From Mucilaginibacter tundrae (GTDB lineage Bacteria; Bacteroidota; Bacteroidia; Sphingobacteriales; Sphingobacteriaceae), in assembly GCF_013408825.1 (NCBI RefSeq), contig NZ_JACCBZ010000011.1:73953-137952 (forward strand): a DNA stretch of 64,000 bases, given 5' to 3'. Numbering within the stretch: the first letter of the stretch is position 1; every line of letters starts with the position of its first letter. Of this stretch, positions 9,103 to 16,933 are shown in pieces. The translations under genes were made by a program, and so were the position numbers. Below the pieces are notes generated by a model. It worked only from the letters and a program-made list of their open reading frames with translations. It was not told the origin of the DNA and ran no database searches.

Positions 9103-9307
9103 GTTATTTTTCATCAAAAATTGGCTAAAAATGATGTTTTTTAATGATTTTTTAGCTTAAAATAGGTGTTTTTGGACCAAAAATGACTTCAAAAACGATA
9201 TAAAAACCGCCTTTTTAAAGTCATTTAGGGCGTTTTTGGGGTGAAAAGTGTACCAAATGTACCAAGTGTTTCATATGTACCGTGATACAATACAGCAAAA
9301 AAAGACA
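9103..9307. repeat. Left copy of the long non-coding repeat flanking the 45-kb block
   Basis: This segment aligns with 54180-54400. The core at 9240-9274 is identical, base for base, to 54324-54358 and contains the tandem GTACCAAAT GTACCAAGT. Around it the copies share shorter blocks such as AAAAACCGCCTTTTTA and CATCAAAAA, and both run into a minus-strand terminator at about the same distance (42 and 44 bp from the core). Confidence 0.75.
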
Positions 9308-9332
9308 TAAAAAAAAGCCCGGTAGCCGTGCT
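9308..9332 (-). terminator. Minus-strand terminator of the left repeat
   Basis: AGCCCGG (9316-9322) and CCGTGCT (9326-9332) pair with one mismatch. The A-run at 9309-9316 gives a U-tract on the minus strand. The same arrangement occurs in the right-hand copy. Confidence 0.65.
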
Positions 9333-9434
9333 AAGGGAGCCCCTTTTGCTACAGGTTTAAAACCATACAATTTGCCCCGATACAACTCAGCCATAAATAG
9401 TTGAATTATTAACTGAATATCATTGTGTAAATAT

Positions 9435-9442
9435 TAAATTTG
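9435..9442 (+). promoter_or_regulatory. -7 box before the first B1-B2 pair
   Basis: TAAATTTG matches TAnnTTTG and lies 27 bp before the ATG of the PqqD-like gene at 9470. No -33 TTTG at good spacing is seen. Confidence 0.4.
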
Positions 9443-9469
9443 CTTTAGTATTATAAAAACTTTAAAAAG

Positions 9470-9766
9470 ATGTCTGTATCTGCTCCATTCAATTTAAATA
9501 CGATTATTCAGCGTAATGAAAATAATTTTTTGGCAAATTCATTAGGTGATGAAACCGTAATGATGGATATGGACAATGGTGAATACCTGGGTATTAATAG
9601 TGTGGGTACTGATATATGGAATTTGCTGCAGGAACCTATATCTGTACAGGAACTGATCAAAAAAATGCTTGATATATATGAGGTTAGCGAAGAAGAATGT
9701 ACTGCCGAAATAAATGCCTTTTTAAGCCGTATGATCAAACAGAATATGCTGGTTGTTCTGAAATAA
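9470..9766 (+). CDS. PqqD-like lasso precursor recognition protein (B1), set 1
   Basis: 98 residues, the size of stand-alone PqqD/RRE proteins. The pattern LGDETVMMDMDNGEYLGINSVG followed by IWNLL and a C-terminal helix pair (VSEEECTAEINAFLSRM) is the PqqD fold: a three-stranded sheet plus helices that binds leader peptides. Followed 43 bp later by a B2 peptidase gene, this is the split B1-B2 arrangement of lasso-peptide loci, so PQQ synthesis is not implied. It should bind the W-x-x-P-x-I leader motif of the precursor at 12,327. It shares the segment 'GDE.VMMDM..G.Y..(I/L)N' with the second B1 at 15,082. Confidence 0.88.
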   Translation: MSVSAPFNLNTIIQRNENNFLANSLGDETVMMDMDNGEYLGINSVGTDIWNLLQEPISVQELIKKMLDIYEVSEEECTAEINAFLSRMIKQNMLVVLK

Positions 9767-9809
9767 TAATCATTTTTTGGCAAATCGCGGTGGCTGTTAA
9801 AAATACAAT

Positions 9810-10253
9810 ATGAATTTAATTCGCAAAGTAAAAACTTTCGCTGCCTATCCGTTATCAATTAAATTGTTGTTTGCAGAAGCCCTGATCACCTCAGTAGGGG
9901 TTAAATTAACGCTTAAATTTTTCCCTTTTAAAAGGGTTATGAATTGGCTTGGCACTGCCCGGCGAGAAAGTGAAAGAGACGAAAGCCCATCAACATTATT
10001 AAAAAGAAAACAAATAAAAACCGCTTTGCAGCTTTGTAACCGCTACGCGTTTTGGCCAACGGAGTGCTATACTTTATCACTTACGGGCAAGTTGCTGCTA
10101 AAAAGAAGAAATATTGACAGCACTATTTATATAGGGTTTAATAAATCAGAAGACGGGAAATACAAGGGGCATGCCTGGTTAAGGGCTAATGATACTTACA
10201 TCTCAGGCATTAAGGAAGCAAGGGCATTCACGGTTCATTCATTATTTAGTTAA
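9810..10253 (+). CDS. Lasso peptide leader peptidase (B2, transglutaminase-like), set 1
   Basis: 147 residues, typical for lasso B2 cysteine proteases. The catalytic Cys is C86 in FWPTECYTLSL, His is H121 in GHAWL, and an acidic residue follows in NDTYISG (D128). These form the transglutaminase-type triad that cuts the leader from the core peptide. N-terminal residues 11-40 are hydrophobic, as often in B2 proteins. It lies downstream of a B1 gene and convergent with the cyclase gene at 10,278, 24 bp away. Confidence 0.88.
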   Translation: MNLIRKVKTFAAYPLSIKLLFAEALITSVGVKLTLKFFPFKRVMNWLGTARRESERDESPSTLLKRKQIKTALQLCNRYAFWPTECYTLSLTGKLLLKRRNIDSTIYIGFNKSEDGKYKGHAWLRANDTYISGIKEARAFTVHSLFS

Positions 10254-10277
10254 TAGCATGGCAAATATTAATCAACT

Positions 10278-12188
10278 CTAATGCCATTCGGGATTTTTTT
10301 CCAGCCATCTTAACAATTCCATTGAGGGTATGTTATTGGATTTAACCTTATGTAAAGCGGATTGGTCATCCTTTTTTATTTCCGAAGCATGTTTTGCTTT
10401 TTCTAAAATAGCATCTTTATTTTTTAATAAAGGATGATCCGTTCGCTGTAAAAGATCTATATACTGGTTCCAGTTATACTTATTTAACATTAAAAATGGA
10501 GCAACGCTGCCAAACTTGCTGTCTCTTTCCATTATAATAGGTGGTAAATATTGTTTAACGGCCTGCCTGTAGGTAGTACGGGCAAGTTCGCCGTCATATT
10601 TAAGATAATTAGGCATTGAAAGGTAAAACTGGGCCAGTCTTATATCGGCCATCGGGAAACGGGGCTCTGTTCTGAAATGCAATCCATAACGCGTTTCACT
10701 TTCCAGCCTTTGATTAACCTGTGGTTTAAGCAGCCGATATTTTTGTGTATGTCTGTAGCTTTTAAATTGTTCTTTATAATTTACATCCTGCCAAACGTTC
10801 TCTCTGTAATTTCGCTTGTATTTATTCGGAATATGATATATTTCAAGTGCCTCGTTCATCGCTGACCCGTACCTTTTAAATAATATTTTTAAACGATGCA
10901 GGCTGTATTTTAAAGGGTAAGGAAGTAATGGTTCCAGCTTATTTAAGCCGGGATCCTTTTTTTTGGCCAGGAAATATTTAAGATATTGATTTTTATCCCT
11001 GTAGTCGAGAAAATAATATTTACCCCGGTAGGTAACCAGTTCATCACCCGGAAAACCAGATAATAAGGTGCGGATATCATATTGCAAAGCGGCCTTTTTG
11101 ATCGGCAATTGCCATAAAGGGTTCCATCGTTCCATACCATCATTAACAAAAATTGAAAAATCCATTTCTTCAACATGATCTTTGAAGGCGGGTTCAGTTA
11201 TATAAATGGGATCTTTAATTTGATTATAGGCTGTTACGGCATCAATATATTTCCGCTCATCAAATTTGTTTATATTTTCGTCAAAAACACCATCAGGCAG
11301 CGTATTTGACAACGTGAACAAACGCTTGTTCTTTTCTTTCAAAAAGCGATTAGCTGCACCTGTTATGGCAGATGAATCCATTCCTCCACTTAATTCAACA
11401 CCAACTGGAAAATTTGACCGGGTACGGCATTTTACCGCCTCATTAAAAAGACGAAGTAATTCCTCGTAATATGCTTCTTTGGACGGTAGTGTTATCTCCG
11501 TTTCGGTATCAAGGGTCCAATATTGTTTTAATATCGATGGTTTTCCTGTAGCTGATACTATAAGGGAATGAGCAGGCGGCAGGCGTTTTATCTGCTGGTA
11601 TAATGTAGTATCTGTGCTTTGTTCTGGTCTGCTTAATAGCTGATTATAAAAAAACTGCTTATTAATGGTTTTATCAACGTCGGGTACTGTAAGTATCCCT
11701 TTTTTTTCACTGGCAAAAACAAAAAAACGATCGTCTGAATAGTAAAAAAATGGTTTAACACCCAGGTGATCTCGTGCGCAAAAAAGTTGCTGCCTGTTCT
11801 CATCCCAAATGGCAAATGCAAAATCGCCTATTAGATATTTAACGCAATGCTCGGCATATTGCTCATATGCCTTCAAGATCAGGCTGCTGTCTGGTATAGT
11901 TTTGCGGAGTAAGTGTGGTATATTAAGCCTGGCAAATAGTTCGTCACGATTGTCAATGCGGGCATCGGCTGTTATAGATAGCTTACTTTCGGGGTTATAA
12001 TATGGTAACTTTTCATGAAGCGATTCGGGGGTATTATATAACATTAGATGCCCCAGGCCGGTATGATGATTGTGCCACAGACCCGAGTCATCGGCATTCC
12101 AATGATTTAATACAATTTCCATCGGCACAAGATCACGCTCCTGCACTATTTCTTTATTAATATTTATTCTTCCGAATATAGCGCTCAT
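10278..12188 (-). CDS. Asparagine-synthetase-like lasso cyclase (C), set 1
   Basis: 636 residues. It has an N-terminal glutaminase-like domain beginning MSAIFG and a C-terminal synthetase domain with the PP-loop SGGMDSS (about residue 266). Position 2 is Ser, not the Cys required for glutamine hydrolysis, which is usual for lasso cyclases: they adenylate an Asp/Glu side chain and close the macrolactam with the peptide's own N-terminus rather than ammonia. The neighbours (divergent precursor 138 bp away, B1-B2 downstream) support this over asparagine synthesis. It is paralogous to the cyclase at 18,136. Confidence 0.88.
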   Translation of the reverse strand: MSAIFGRININKEIVQERDLVPMEIVLNHWNADDSGLWHNHHTGLGHLMLYNTPESLHEKLPYYNPESKLSITADARIDNRDELFARLNIPHLLRKTIPDSSLILKAYEQYAEHCVKYLIGDFAFAIWDENRQQLFCARDHLGVKPFFYYSDDRFFVFASEKKGILTVPDVDKTINKQFFYNQLLSRPEQSTDTTLYQQIKRLPPAHSLIVSATGKPSILKQYWTLDTETEITLPSKEAYYEELLRLFNEAVKCRTRSNFPVGVELSGGMDSSAITGAANRFLKEKNKRLFTLSNTLPDGVFDENINKFDERKYIDAVTAYNQIKDPIYITEPAFKDHVEEMDFSIFVNDGMERWNPLWQLPIKKAALQYDIRTLLSGFPGDELVTYRGKYYFLDYRDKNQYLKYFLAKKKDPGLNKLEPLLPYPLKYSLHRLKILFKRYGSAMNEALEIYHIPNKYKRNYRENVWQDVNYKEQFKSYRHTQKYRLLKPQVNQRLESETRYGLHFRTEPRFPMADIRLAQFYLSMPNYLKYDGELARTTYRQAVKQYLPPIIMERDSKFGSVAPFLMLNKYNWNQYIDLLQRTDHPLLKNKDAILEKAKHASEIKKDDQSALHKVKSNNIPSMELLRWLEKNPEWH

Positions 12189-12326
12189 TATGTGTGTGTT
12201 GCAAACTCTAGAGTAAATTGGACTAAGGAATTCCTTCGGGTAAATTGTTAAATTAATATATTAAATTAAGTTATTTGAAATAAATAAACTTTTTACTAAA
12301 TTGGCTTTTAATATATTAAAATAAAA

Positions 12327-12509
12327 ATGATGACAAATCAACCTAAACCCACAATGGAAAAAAACGAAACTGGTAATAAAAAAATTTGGAAAAGCCCTAC
12401 AATAGAAATAATTGGTCAGGATGCAGTTCAGAGCGGGAGTGTTACAGGAACAGAAGGTAAACATTTTACGCTGACTGGGAATCCTTACATTGGCGGGTCA
12501 ACTTCGTGA
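12327..12509 (+). CDS. Candidate lasso peptide precursor (A), set 1
   Basis: 60 codons. The leader contains KKIWKSPTIEIIG, matching the Y/W-x-x-P-x-(L/I)-x-x-x-G recognition motif of lasso leaders, with Trp21, Pro24, Ile26 and Gly30. A glycine/threonine-rich segment with Glu43 follows and then a tail with His46, Phe47, Tyr54 and Ile55. The best core guess starts at Gly37, giving a 7-residue ring closed on Glu43; a start at Ser36 gives an 8-residue ring. No Thr is at -2, so the cut site is uncertain. The C-terminus is Ser (GGSTS), a fit for C-terminal Ser kinases. In-frame ATGs at 12330 and 12354 are alternative starts. It is divergent from the cyclase gene. Confidence 0.8.
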   Translation: MMTNQPKPTMEKNETGNKKIWKSPTIEIIGQDAVQSGSVTGTEGKHFTLTGNPYIGGSTS

Positions 12510-12541
12510 TCGATAAAATAAAGTATCTTATAACTTGTTAA

Positions 12542-13405
12542 TTAAAGATAATCATATAATTCCATATATTTTTTATGGATTGATGTAATATCATTGATTT
12601 GCTCTGAATTTAATTCATTTTCCCAATTACCAGCCTTTCCTTTTCTGAAAAAGGAAGGGCTTCCAATAAATTTTTCTTTAAAGCCCTTCTCTTTCTCTTT
12701 TTTCTGTAATTGTTCAAAGCTACTGGCTATTATTGCTGCTTCAATTTGTTCTTTTGTAGCAGTTATCCCCATAAAATTTACTGCTTTGCTAAAAGCTGTA
12801 AGCGTATCGGCTATCATATCCTCGTATCTTATTAACAAAACCGGAAACGGTAGGTTACTTGTCCAGCTTTTTACATGCCCGCTCCAGCTTAGCATTAATT
12901 GTTTAAACTGGTTATATATATTTAAATTATTGCTTTGTTTTGCCAGGAAGCCATTTTCATTGCTCATCAACGTAATGGTTTGATCAATGGTACTGTTATT
13001 ATGATTGGCAAATGAACCTACGACATCTAAGGGATTGCGGATAAAATATATGGCACATCTTGTACATTCAGTCGGAACTATAGGCTGGTTATCCTGGTTA
13101 TAGGTGTAAGCATCATGAATTTTGACGAACAAATTCTCTTTTTCATAGGTCTTTTCCAGGTTTATAAAAACCTCCGGCAGTAATACTTTCACTTCCTCGT
13201 CGTAAAGATAAGTTGAATCGAGGTCAGTAAAATTATCAAATACTGGTCGTGACGAAAATATACCATCTGTCTTCATTTCATTAATATCCAGTTCGCCCTC
13301 ATTCAGCAAAGCAGTTAAAAATGCCCTAAACCAAGTGTTTCCACTTTTTGGATAAGATGCAAGCCAGATAATTTTTTTAGCCTTATCAATGTCATTATTG
13401 TCCAT
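12542..13405 (-). CDS. Sulfotransferase, tailoring enzyme 1
   Basis: 287 residues, a cytosolic sulfotransferase-family protein. The PAPS 5'-phosphosulfate loop is YPKSGNTW near residues 18-25, the 3'-phosphate site is RNPLDVVGS near 120, and the C-terminal RKGxxGxW motif is intact (FRKGKAGNW, about 260). The family moves sulfate from PAPS to an alcohol or amine. Its start overlaps the kinase gene upstream by 11 bp, so the two are co-translated. Given the context it probably acts on the lasso peptide, but the target is not shown by sequence. Confidence 0.85.
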   Translation of the reverse strand: MDNNDIDKAKKIIWLASYPKSGNTWFRAFLTALLNEGELDINEMKTDGIFSSRPVFDNFTDLDSTYLYDEEVKVLLPEVFINLEKTYEKENLFVKIHDAYTYNQDNQPIVPTECTRCAIYFIRNPLDVVGSFANHNNSTIDQTITLMSNENGFLAKQSNNLNIYNQFKQLMLSWSGHVKSWTSNLPFPVLLIRYEDMIADTLTAFSKAVNFMGITATKEQIEAAIIASSFEQLQKKEKEKGFKEKFIGSPSFFRKGKAGNWENELNSEQINDITSIHKKYMELYDYL

Positions 13406-14315
13406 TTGCGGTAAAGTTTAATTCAACTAAAGAAACTAATTGGGTAATGGTGTTTCGAGATTCAACTCTGCTTATATCATATACCGGGGTGTTTGCGGTT
13501 ATTTTTGATATTATATCAAAATGAATACCTCGTTTTTTCATGGAATTCATTTGAACAGGATGCTGGTTATTTCTTTGTATTTCGCGGAAAGCCGCAATGG
13601 AACTCAATTCCTTAATTTCGACTTCGATATTTTTATTTAATTTACGCAGTATAAAAATTCGCTTTATAAGTTTCGGTTTTATATTAAACTCGTCATGGCA
13701 AAAGCGGGCGTATTTAGGTAATTGAGGGCGAATTTTATTATCATCTTCCGGTATTTCAATACCTATTTTTTCAAAGCTATCTCTCCATAGGTGGATAGAA
13801 GGGTAAGATGAATAAGCATATACCTGCCCATTACTTTTATCAGCTTTCAACACGCATAAATCGTCCGAAAATAGCTTATAGCCTTTTTGCTGCAGCATTG
13901 CTACCGTAGTTGATTTTCCTGTTCCTGAACCGCCGCAAAATAAAATTACCCCATCTTCGTGTTCAATAGCTGATGCATGTAATGGGATCAAATCACGCTG
14001 GTGTAAAACAGCCGGCATTGCATTGGTCAACAAAAACAGCCTGATGCTTTTTTCATCAGCACCTGTCATGGGGTCTATAATAATCCTGTTGCCATCAGTT
14101 ACATAATAATTAGCAATATTTAAAAATTTAAGTAAGTATTTTGTAGGGCTGATAGATACTCTTGCCCGGTTTATTACATCTTCACCAATTAGTATTTGCG
14201 GGGTGATGCCAATACTGATATTTACATCGGGCAGATTGGGGAATTCGAAAGGTAAGAGTTCAGGAAATTCTATTTCGGATGCAATATGTAATCCAAATCC
14301 CCAGTAATTATACAT
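13395..14315 (-). CDS. HPr-kinase-like lasso peptide kinase, copy 1
   Basis: 306 residues. Walker A is GGSGTGKST (residues 128-136), preceded by LHASAI (His113) and followed by LFSDDLCVL near 150, the order seen in HPr kinase/PEPCK-fold proteins. It begins YNYWGFGL, a start shared with the two other copies here. True HPrK regulates sugar uptake, but in lasso loci this fold phosphorylates the C-terminal Ser of the precursor (PadeK, ThcoK). Both precursors here end in Ser. The gene overlaps the sulfotransferase gene by 11 bp. Confidence 0.82.
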   Translation of the reverse strand: MYNYWGFGLHIASEIEFPELLPFEFPNLPDVNISIGITPQILIGEDVINRARVSISPTKYLLKFLNIANYYVTDGNRIIIDPMTGADEKSIRLFLLTNAMPAVLHQRDLIPLHASAIEHEDGVILFCGGSGTGKSTTVAMLQQKGYKLFSDDLCVLKADKSNGQVYAYSSYPSIHLWRDSFEKIGIEIPEDDNKIRPQLPKYARFCHDEFNIKPKLIKRIFILRKLNKNIEVEIKELSSIAAFREIQRNNQHPVQMNSMKKRGIHFDIISKITANTPVYDISRVESRNTITQLVSLVELNFTANGQ

Positions 14316-14419
14316 TTATACAGATTGATTATAGAAAAGTTATACTACAATAATAAGCAAATTCAATTGATATATAGTTTTACTATTTTAGTGGAATCAT
14401 TTTCATTAGTAGATCTTTT

Positions 14420-14992
14420 ATGGAAAACAATTCGTGTATTATCTATACTGATTTTTTAGAGGACGATGTTAATTCAGAACTCTATAATCATACTATATCC
14501 ATTTCGGAAAAGTTTTCCCAAACAAAGCTTGGAAAAGGGATAATTAATGAAAAATGGAGAAAATCAAATGCCATTATTTCAAACGATTATTCTAAGTTTA
14601 GCGAGATAGTAAAGGAAAAAATCATTGAGAATTTTGTTGAAATATGTGAAAAATTAAAAATTGATATTTTTGATATTAAACGCATTGAAACGCATCTTAC
14701 CAGCCATAATAATGGCGAGTTTTATAAACCACACATAGATACGGGTACAGGAAAAATGGCAAGCAGGGTTATAACTTTTGTTTATTATTTTCATTCTATC
14801 CCTAAATTATTCACCGGCGGGCAGCTTCTTTTCCTTAAAAACCAGCCCCGGCCACTTATTGTAGAACCGGCCAATAATTCCATCGTTTTCTTTAATTCAT
14901 CGCTGGTGCATGCCGTACATCCGATAAATTGCCCTGACAAAAAATTTGAACACGGACGTTTCACTTTAAACGGATGGATTCATAGGAAATAG
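14420..14992 (+). CDS. 2OG-Fe(II) oxygenase (prolyl-4-hydroxylase-like)
   Basis: 190 residues with a complete facial triad: PHIDTG gives His105 and Asp107, VHAVHPI gives the distal His (164 or 167), and Arg180 in GRFTLNGW is placed to bind 2-oxoglutarate. The fold is the double-stranded beta helix of P4H-like hydroxylases. Lasso loci sometimes carry such enzymes that hydroxylate the core (for example Asp beta-hydroxylation), so peptide tailoring is the likely role. It stands alone between the kinase/sulfotransferase unit and the second B1 gene, 90 bp before the latter. Confidence 0.82.
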   Translation: MENNSCIIYTDFLEDDVNSELYNHTISISEKFSQTKLGKGIINEKWRKSNAIISNDYSKFSEIVKEKIIENFVEICEKLKIDIFDIKRIETHLTSHNNGEFYKPHIDTGTGKMASRVITFVYYFHSIPKLFTGGQLLFLKNQPRPLIVEPANNSIVFFNSSLVHAVHPINCPDKKFEHGRFTLNGWIHRK

Positions 14993-15081
14993 CACCTACC
15001 GACCTGAATTGTTTAATGTAATACTTTTATTGCAATTGAATTTTTCTAAAAAAAATAATTGCAGAGTACATATATTTGATT

Positions 15082-15375
15082 ATGTTAAATGATGAAAGCC
15101 TAACCTTAGAAACAGTACTTCAAAAAAATACCCAAAATTTGCTGATCAGTGAGGTTGGTGACGAATTGGTAATGATGGATATGGAAAAAGGAAACTATAT
15201 TAATCTGAATAAGATTGGCCGTATTATATGGGAACAAATTGAAAATCAGATAACAGTAATTGAGTTAATTAATTTATTAACAAACCGTTTTGATGTGCAA
15301 AAAGATGAATGTACTAAGGATACACTGGAATATTTGCAGAAAATGTATGATCAAAATCTTTTATCAGTTAAATAA
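15082..15375 (+). CDS. PqqD-like lasso precursor recognition protein (B1), set 2
   Basis: 97 residues from the ATG at 15082. A TTG two codons upstream is a weaker option. GDELVMMDMEKGNYINLNKIG then IIWEQI and a C-terminal helix (KDECTKDTLEYLQKMYDQNLL) repeat the pattern of the first B1 at 9470. It is presumably the leader-binding partner of the second B2 at 22,023 and cyclase at 18,136, though these are on the opposite strand several kb away. A TATATTTG string overlaps the start region. Confidence 0.85.
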   Translation: MLNDESLTLETVLQKNTQNLLISEVGDELVMMDMEKGNYINLNKIGRIIWEQIENQITVIELINLLTNRFDVQKDECTKDTLEYLQKMYDQNLLSVK

Positions 15376-15701
15376 TATCTATTTTATCAATACAACAGTT
15401 TAAAAAGCCAAGTACAAAGAAACAATCTATAAGAAAGTATCGTAAAAAAAGTTATAAATTTACAAAGCGGACCTATCATTCAGCTATTTAAAACGTTCAA
15501 TTTTTAAGAAAGGAGGTTTTAGGCATTTAACAAATAAATACCAAACCGGCTGTCCGCCGGGCTTATTTAAAGCTTTTTAATTTTGATTAAAATACCTTTG
15601 AATAAAAATATTATGTTTTATTAGATTTTAAAACCCCAATTTTAAAAATCTAAACCTGTTACCTAAACCTTTTAAATTTTTAAACCTTAATCTTTAAATT
15701 C
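15376..15701. other. Gap upstream of the tail-collar genes
   Basis: About 325 bp of AT-rich DNA. I found no small precursor-like frame on either strand. It contains a purine-rich AAGAAAGGAGG string at about 15508, a short CCGGC/GCCGG stem near 15546-15560 and the -7 box listed below. Confidence 0.5.
15593..15600 (+). promoter_or_regulatory. -7 box before the tail-collar genes
   Basis: TACCTTTG fits TAnnTTTG, 101 bp before the first collar gene. No spaced -33 box is clear. Confidence 0.35.
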
Positions 15702-16274
15702 ATGGATAATTACATTGGAGAAATCAAAGCTTTCCCTTTTAATTTTGTACCTGTCGGCTGGATCCCCTGTGACGGGAGGCAGCTGTTGATTCAACAGTAC
15801 ACTGTATTGTATGTCATTCTTGGCAGTCTTTATCAGCCAGCAGGCGTTCCTGTAAGCCCAACAACATTTTATGTACCTGACCTGCGTGGGGTTGTACCAA
15901 TTGGCTTTAACCCGGCAGGCCCTTTAAACACTATTCAGGGTCAAAAAGGTGGTGAAGAAACAGTTACGCTTACGCAAACCCAGATACCATCGCACAATCA
16001 CAACATACAGGCAGAGATATTTAGCCATACGTCTAATCCAGCCCAGTTAACCAATCAGCCAGGCAATACGGTTTATCTTACAAATGCAAGTACAGTGAGC
16101 GGAACAACTGTGGATAATATATATACCTATGCTGCTTCAAGCTCACCTGGTACAACGATGAATACTATTGCACTTGGTTTCACAGGTAATGGCGGAGCTC
16201 ATGAAAATAGGATGCCTTATCTACCGATGAATTTTGCGGTATGTGCTGAAGGTCTATATCCATCAAGACCATAA
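15702..16274 (+). CDS. Phage tail-collar domain protein (Mdp-like), copy 1
   Basis: 190 residues. The N-terminus (IGEIKAFPFNFVPVGWIPCDG, then YTVLYVILGSLY) and a central LPS-like motif (FYVPDLRGVVPIG) are the tail-collar domain (PF07484) of phage fibres and of the microcystin-dependent protein family. IPSHNHN and AHENRMPYLPMNFAVCAEG at the C-terminus are also typical. No signal peptide. It is the first of three tandem paralogues that share a transcript and end at a strong terminator. No other phage genes surround it, so a prophage is not supported. Its role in a lasso locus is unknown. Confidence 0.85.
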   Translation: MDNYIGEIKAFPFNFVPVGWIPCDGRQLLIQQYTVLYVILGSLYQPAGVPVSPTTFYVPDLRGVVPIGFNPAGPLNTIQGQKGGEETVTLTQTQIPSHNHNIQAEIFSHTSNPAQLTNQPGNTVYLTNASTVSGTTVDNIYTYAASSSPGTTMNTIALGFTGNGGAHENRMPYLPMNFAVCAEGLYPSRP

Positions 16275-16323
16275 TAGATCAGTTTTCAAATTAACAAAAT
16301 CCTAACCTCTTAAAAATAAAAAA

Positions 16324-16887
16324 ATGGATAATTATCTTGGCGAAATACGCATATTCCCGTATTCACATATTCCCAGCGGCTGGTTGCCCTGTAACGGACA
16401 AACCCTGCAATCGCAACAATATCAGGCCCTGTTTTCACTCCTGAGCAGCATATATGGCGGCAATGGCTCAACTAATTTTAACCTTCCTAATTTAAACGGA
16501 AAAGTAATAGTTGGGCAGGGTACAAGTACAACAGGTACGGCTTACCCTATAGGTGTCGCTGGCGCAGGTGGGTCAGCAAGCGTGGTGCTTGGCACAGCAA
16601 ACATCCCCTCGCATAACCATCTTGTAAATGCTGCAACCACATACGATTCAAACAACGCAACCAACGAGCTATTGGGTAATCCTAACGTTCCTACAAGCGC
16701 TACACAACCCCATATCAACGTAGCTGGTGCACAAATAAATTTGTATGGCCCCGGGCCTGCAAATACAACACTTAATGCAGGCAGCATAACTACTACCGGT
16801 ACTGCAGCGGCACACGAAAACCGCATGCCTTATATGGCTTTAATTTATTGTATTGCAACGTCAGGTCAGTATCCAACAAGATCTTAA
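16324..16887 (+). CDS. Phage tail-collar domain protein (Mdp-like), copy 2
   Basis: 187 residues, about the same length and order of motifs as copy 1: GEIRIFPYSHIPSGWLPCNG, YGGNGSTNFNLPNLNGKVIVG, IPSHNHL and AHENRMPYMALIYCIA. Copy 2 has the canonical YGGxGxxxFxLPxL string, which copy 1 lacks. It lies 49 bp after copy 1 and 46 bp before copy 3. The middle Thr/Asn/Ala-rich segment differs strongly between copies, as in variable tips of fibre proteins. Confidence 0.85.
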   Translation: MDNYLGEIRIFPYSHIPSGWLPCNGQTLQSQQYQALFSLLSSIYGGNGSTNFNLPNLNGKVIVGQGTSTTGTAYPIGVAGAGGSASVVLGTANIPSHNHLVNAATTYDSNNATNELLGNPNVPTSATQPHINVAGAQINLYGPGPANTTLNAGSITTTGTAAAHENRMPYMALIYCIATSGQYPTRS

Positions 16888-16933
16888 CCGCATATAGAAA
16901 TCAAATCAATTATTAACTTAAAATTTAGTTTAT

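Larger units (their letters stand above)
8943..9469. other. Intergenic block without genes
   Basis: About 530 bp of AT-rich DNA. I see no coding frame of interest. It contains the left copy of a repeat shared with 54.2-54.4 kb, a minus-strand terminator and a -7 box for the first B1 gene, each listed separately. Confidence 0.7.

Noticed and set aside
9241..9274. Short GTACCAAAT/GTACCAAGT repeats as a CRISPR array
   Set aside because: Only two adjacent 9-bp units without spacers; no cas genes in the window.
9340..9400. A tRNA-like remnant beside the left repeat, to match the right side
   Set aside because: GGTTTAAAACC there is a palindrome, but there is no TTCGA T-loop and no acceptor match to the tRNA-Asn fragments.
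9470..9766. PqqD-like genes as a sign of PQQ synthesis
   Set aside because: No pqqA, pqqC or pqqE is present. B2 and cyclase genes are next to them, so the lasso B1 role fits better.
10278..12188. True asparagine synthetase
   Set aside because: Cys at position 2 is replaced by Ser in both copies, and the context is a RiPP locus.
13395..14315. HPr kinase in carbon catabolite control
   Set aside because: No HPr or PTS gene nearby; three copies sit with lasso genes and sulfotransferases.
15071..15078. TATATTTG as the promoter of the second B1 gene
   Set aside because: It overlaps the start codon region, so transcription would begin at or after the ATG; possible only for a leaderless message.
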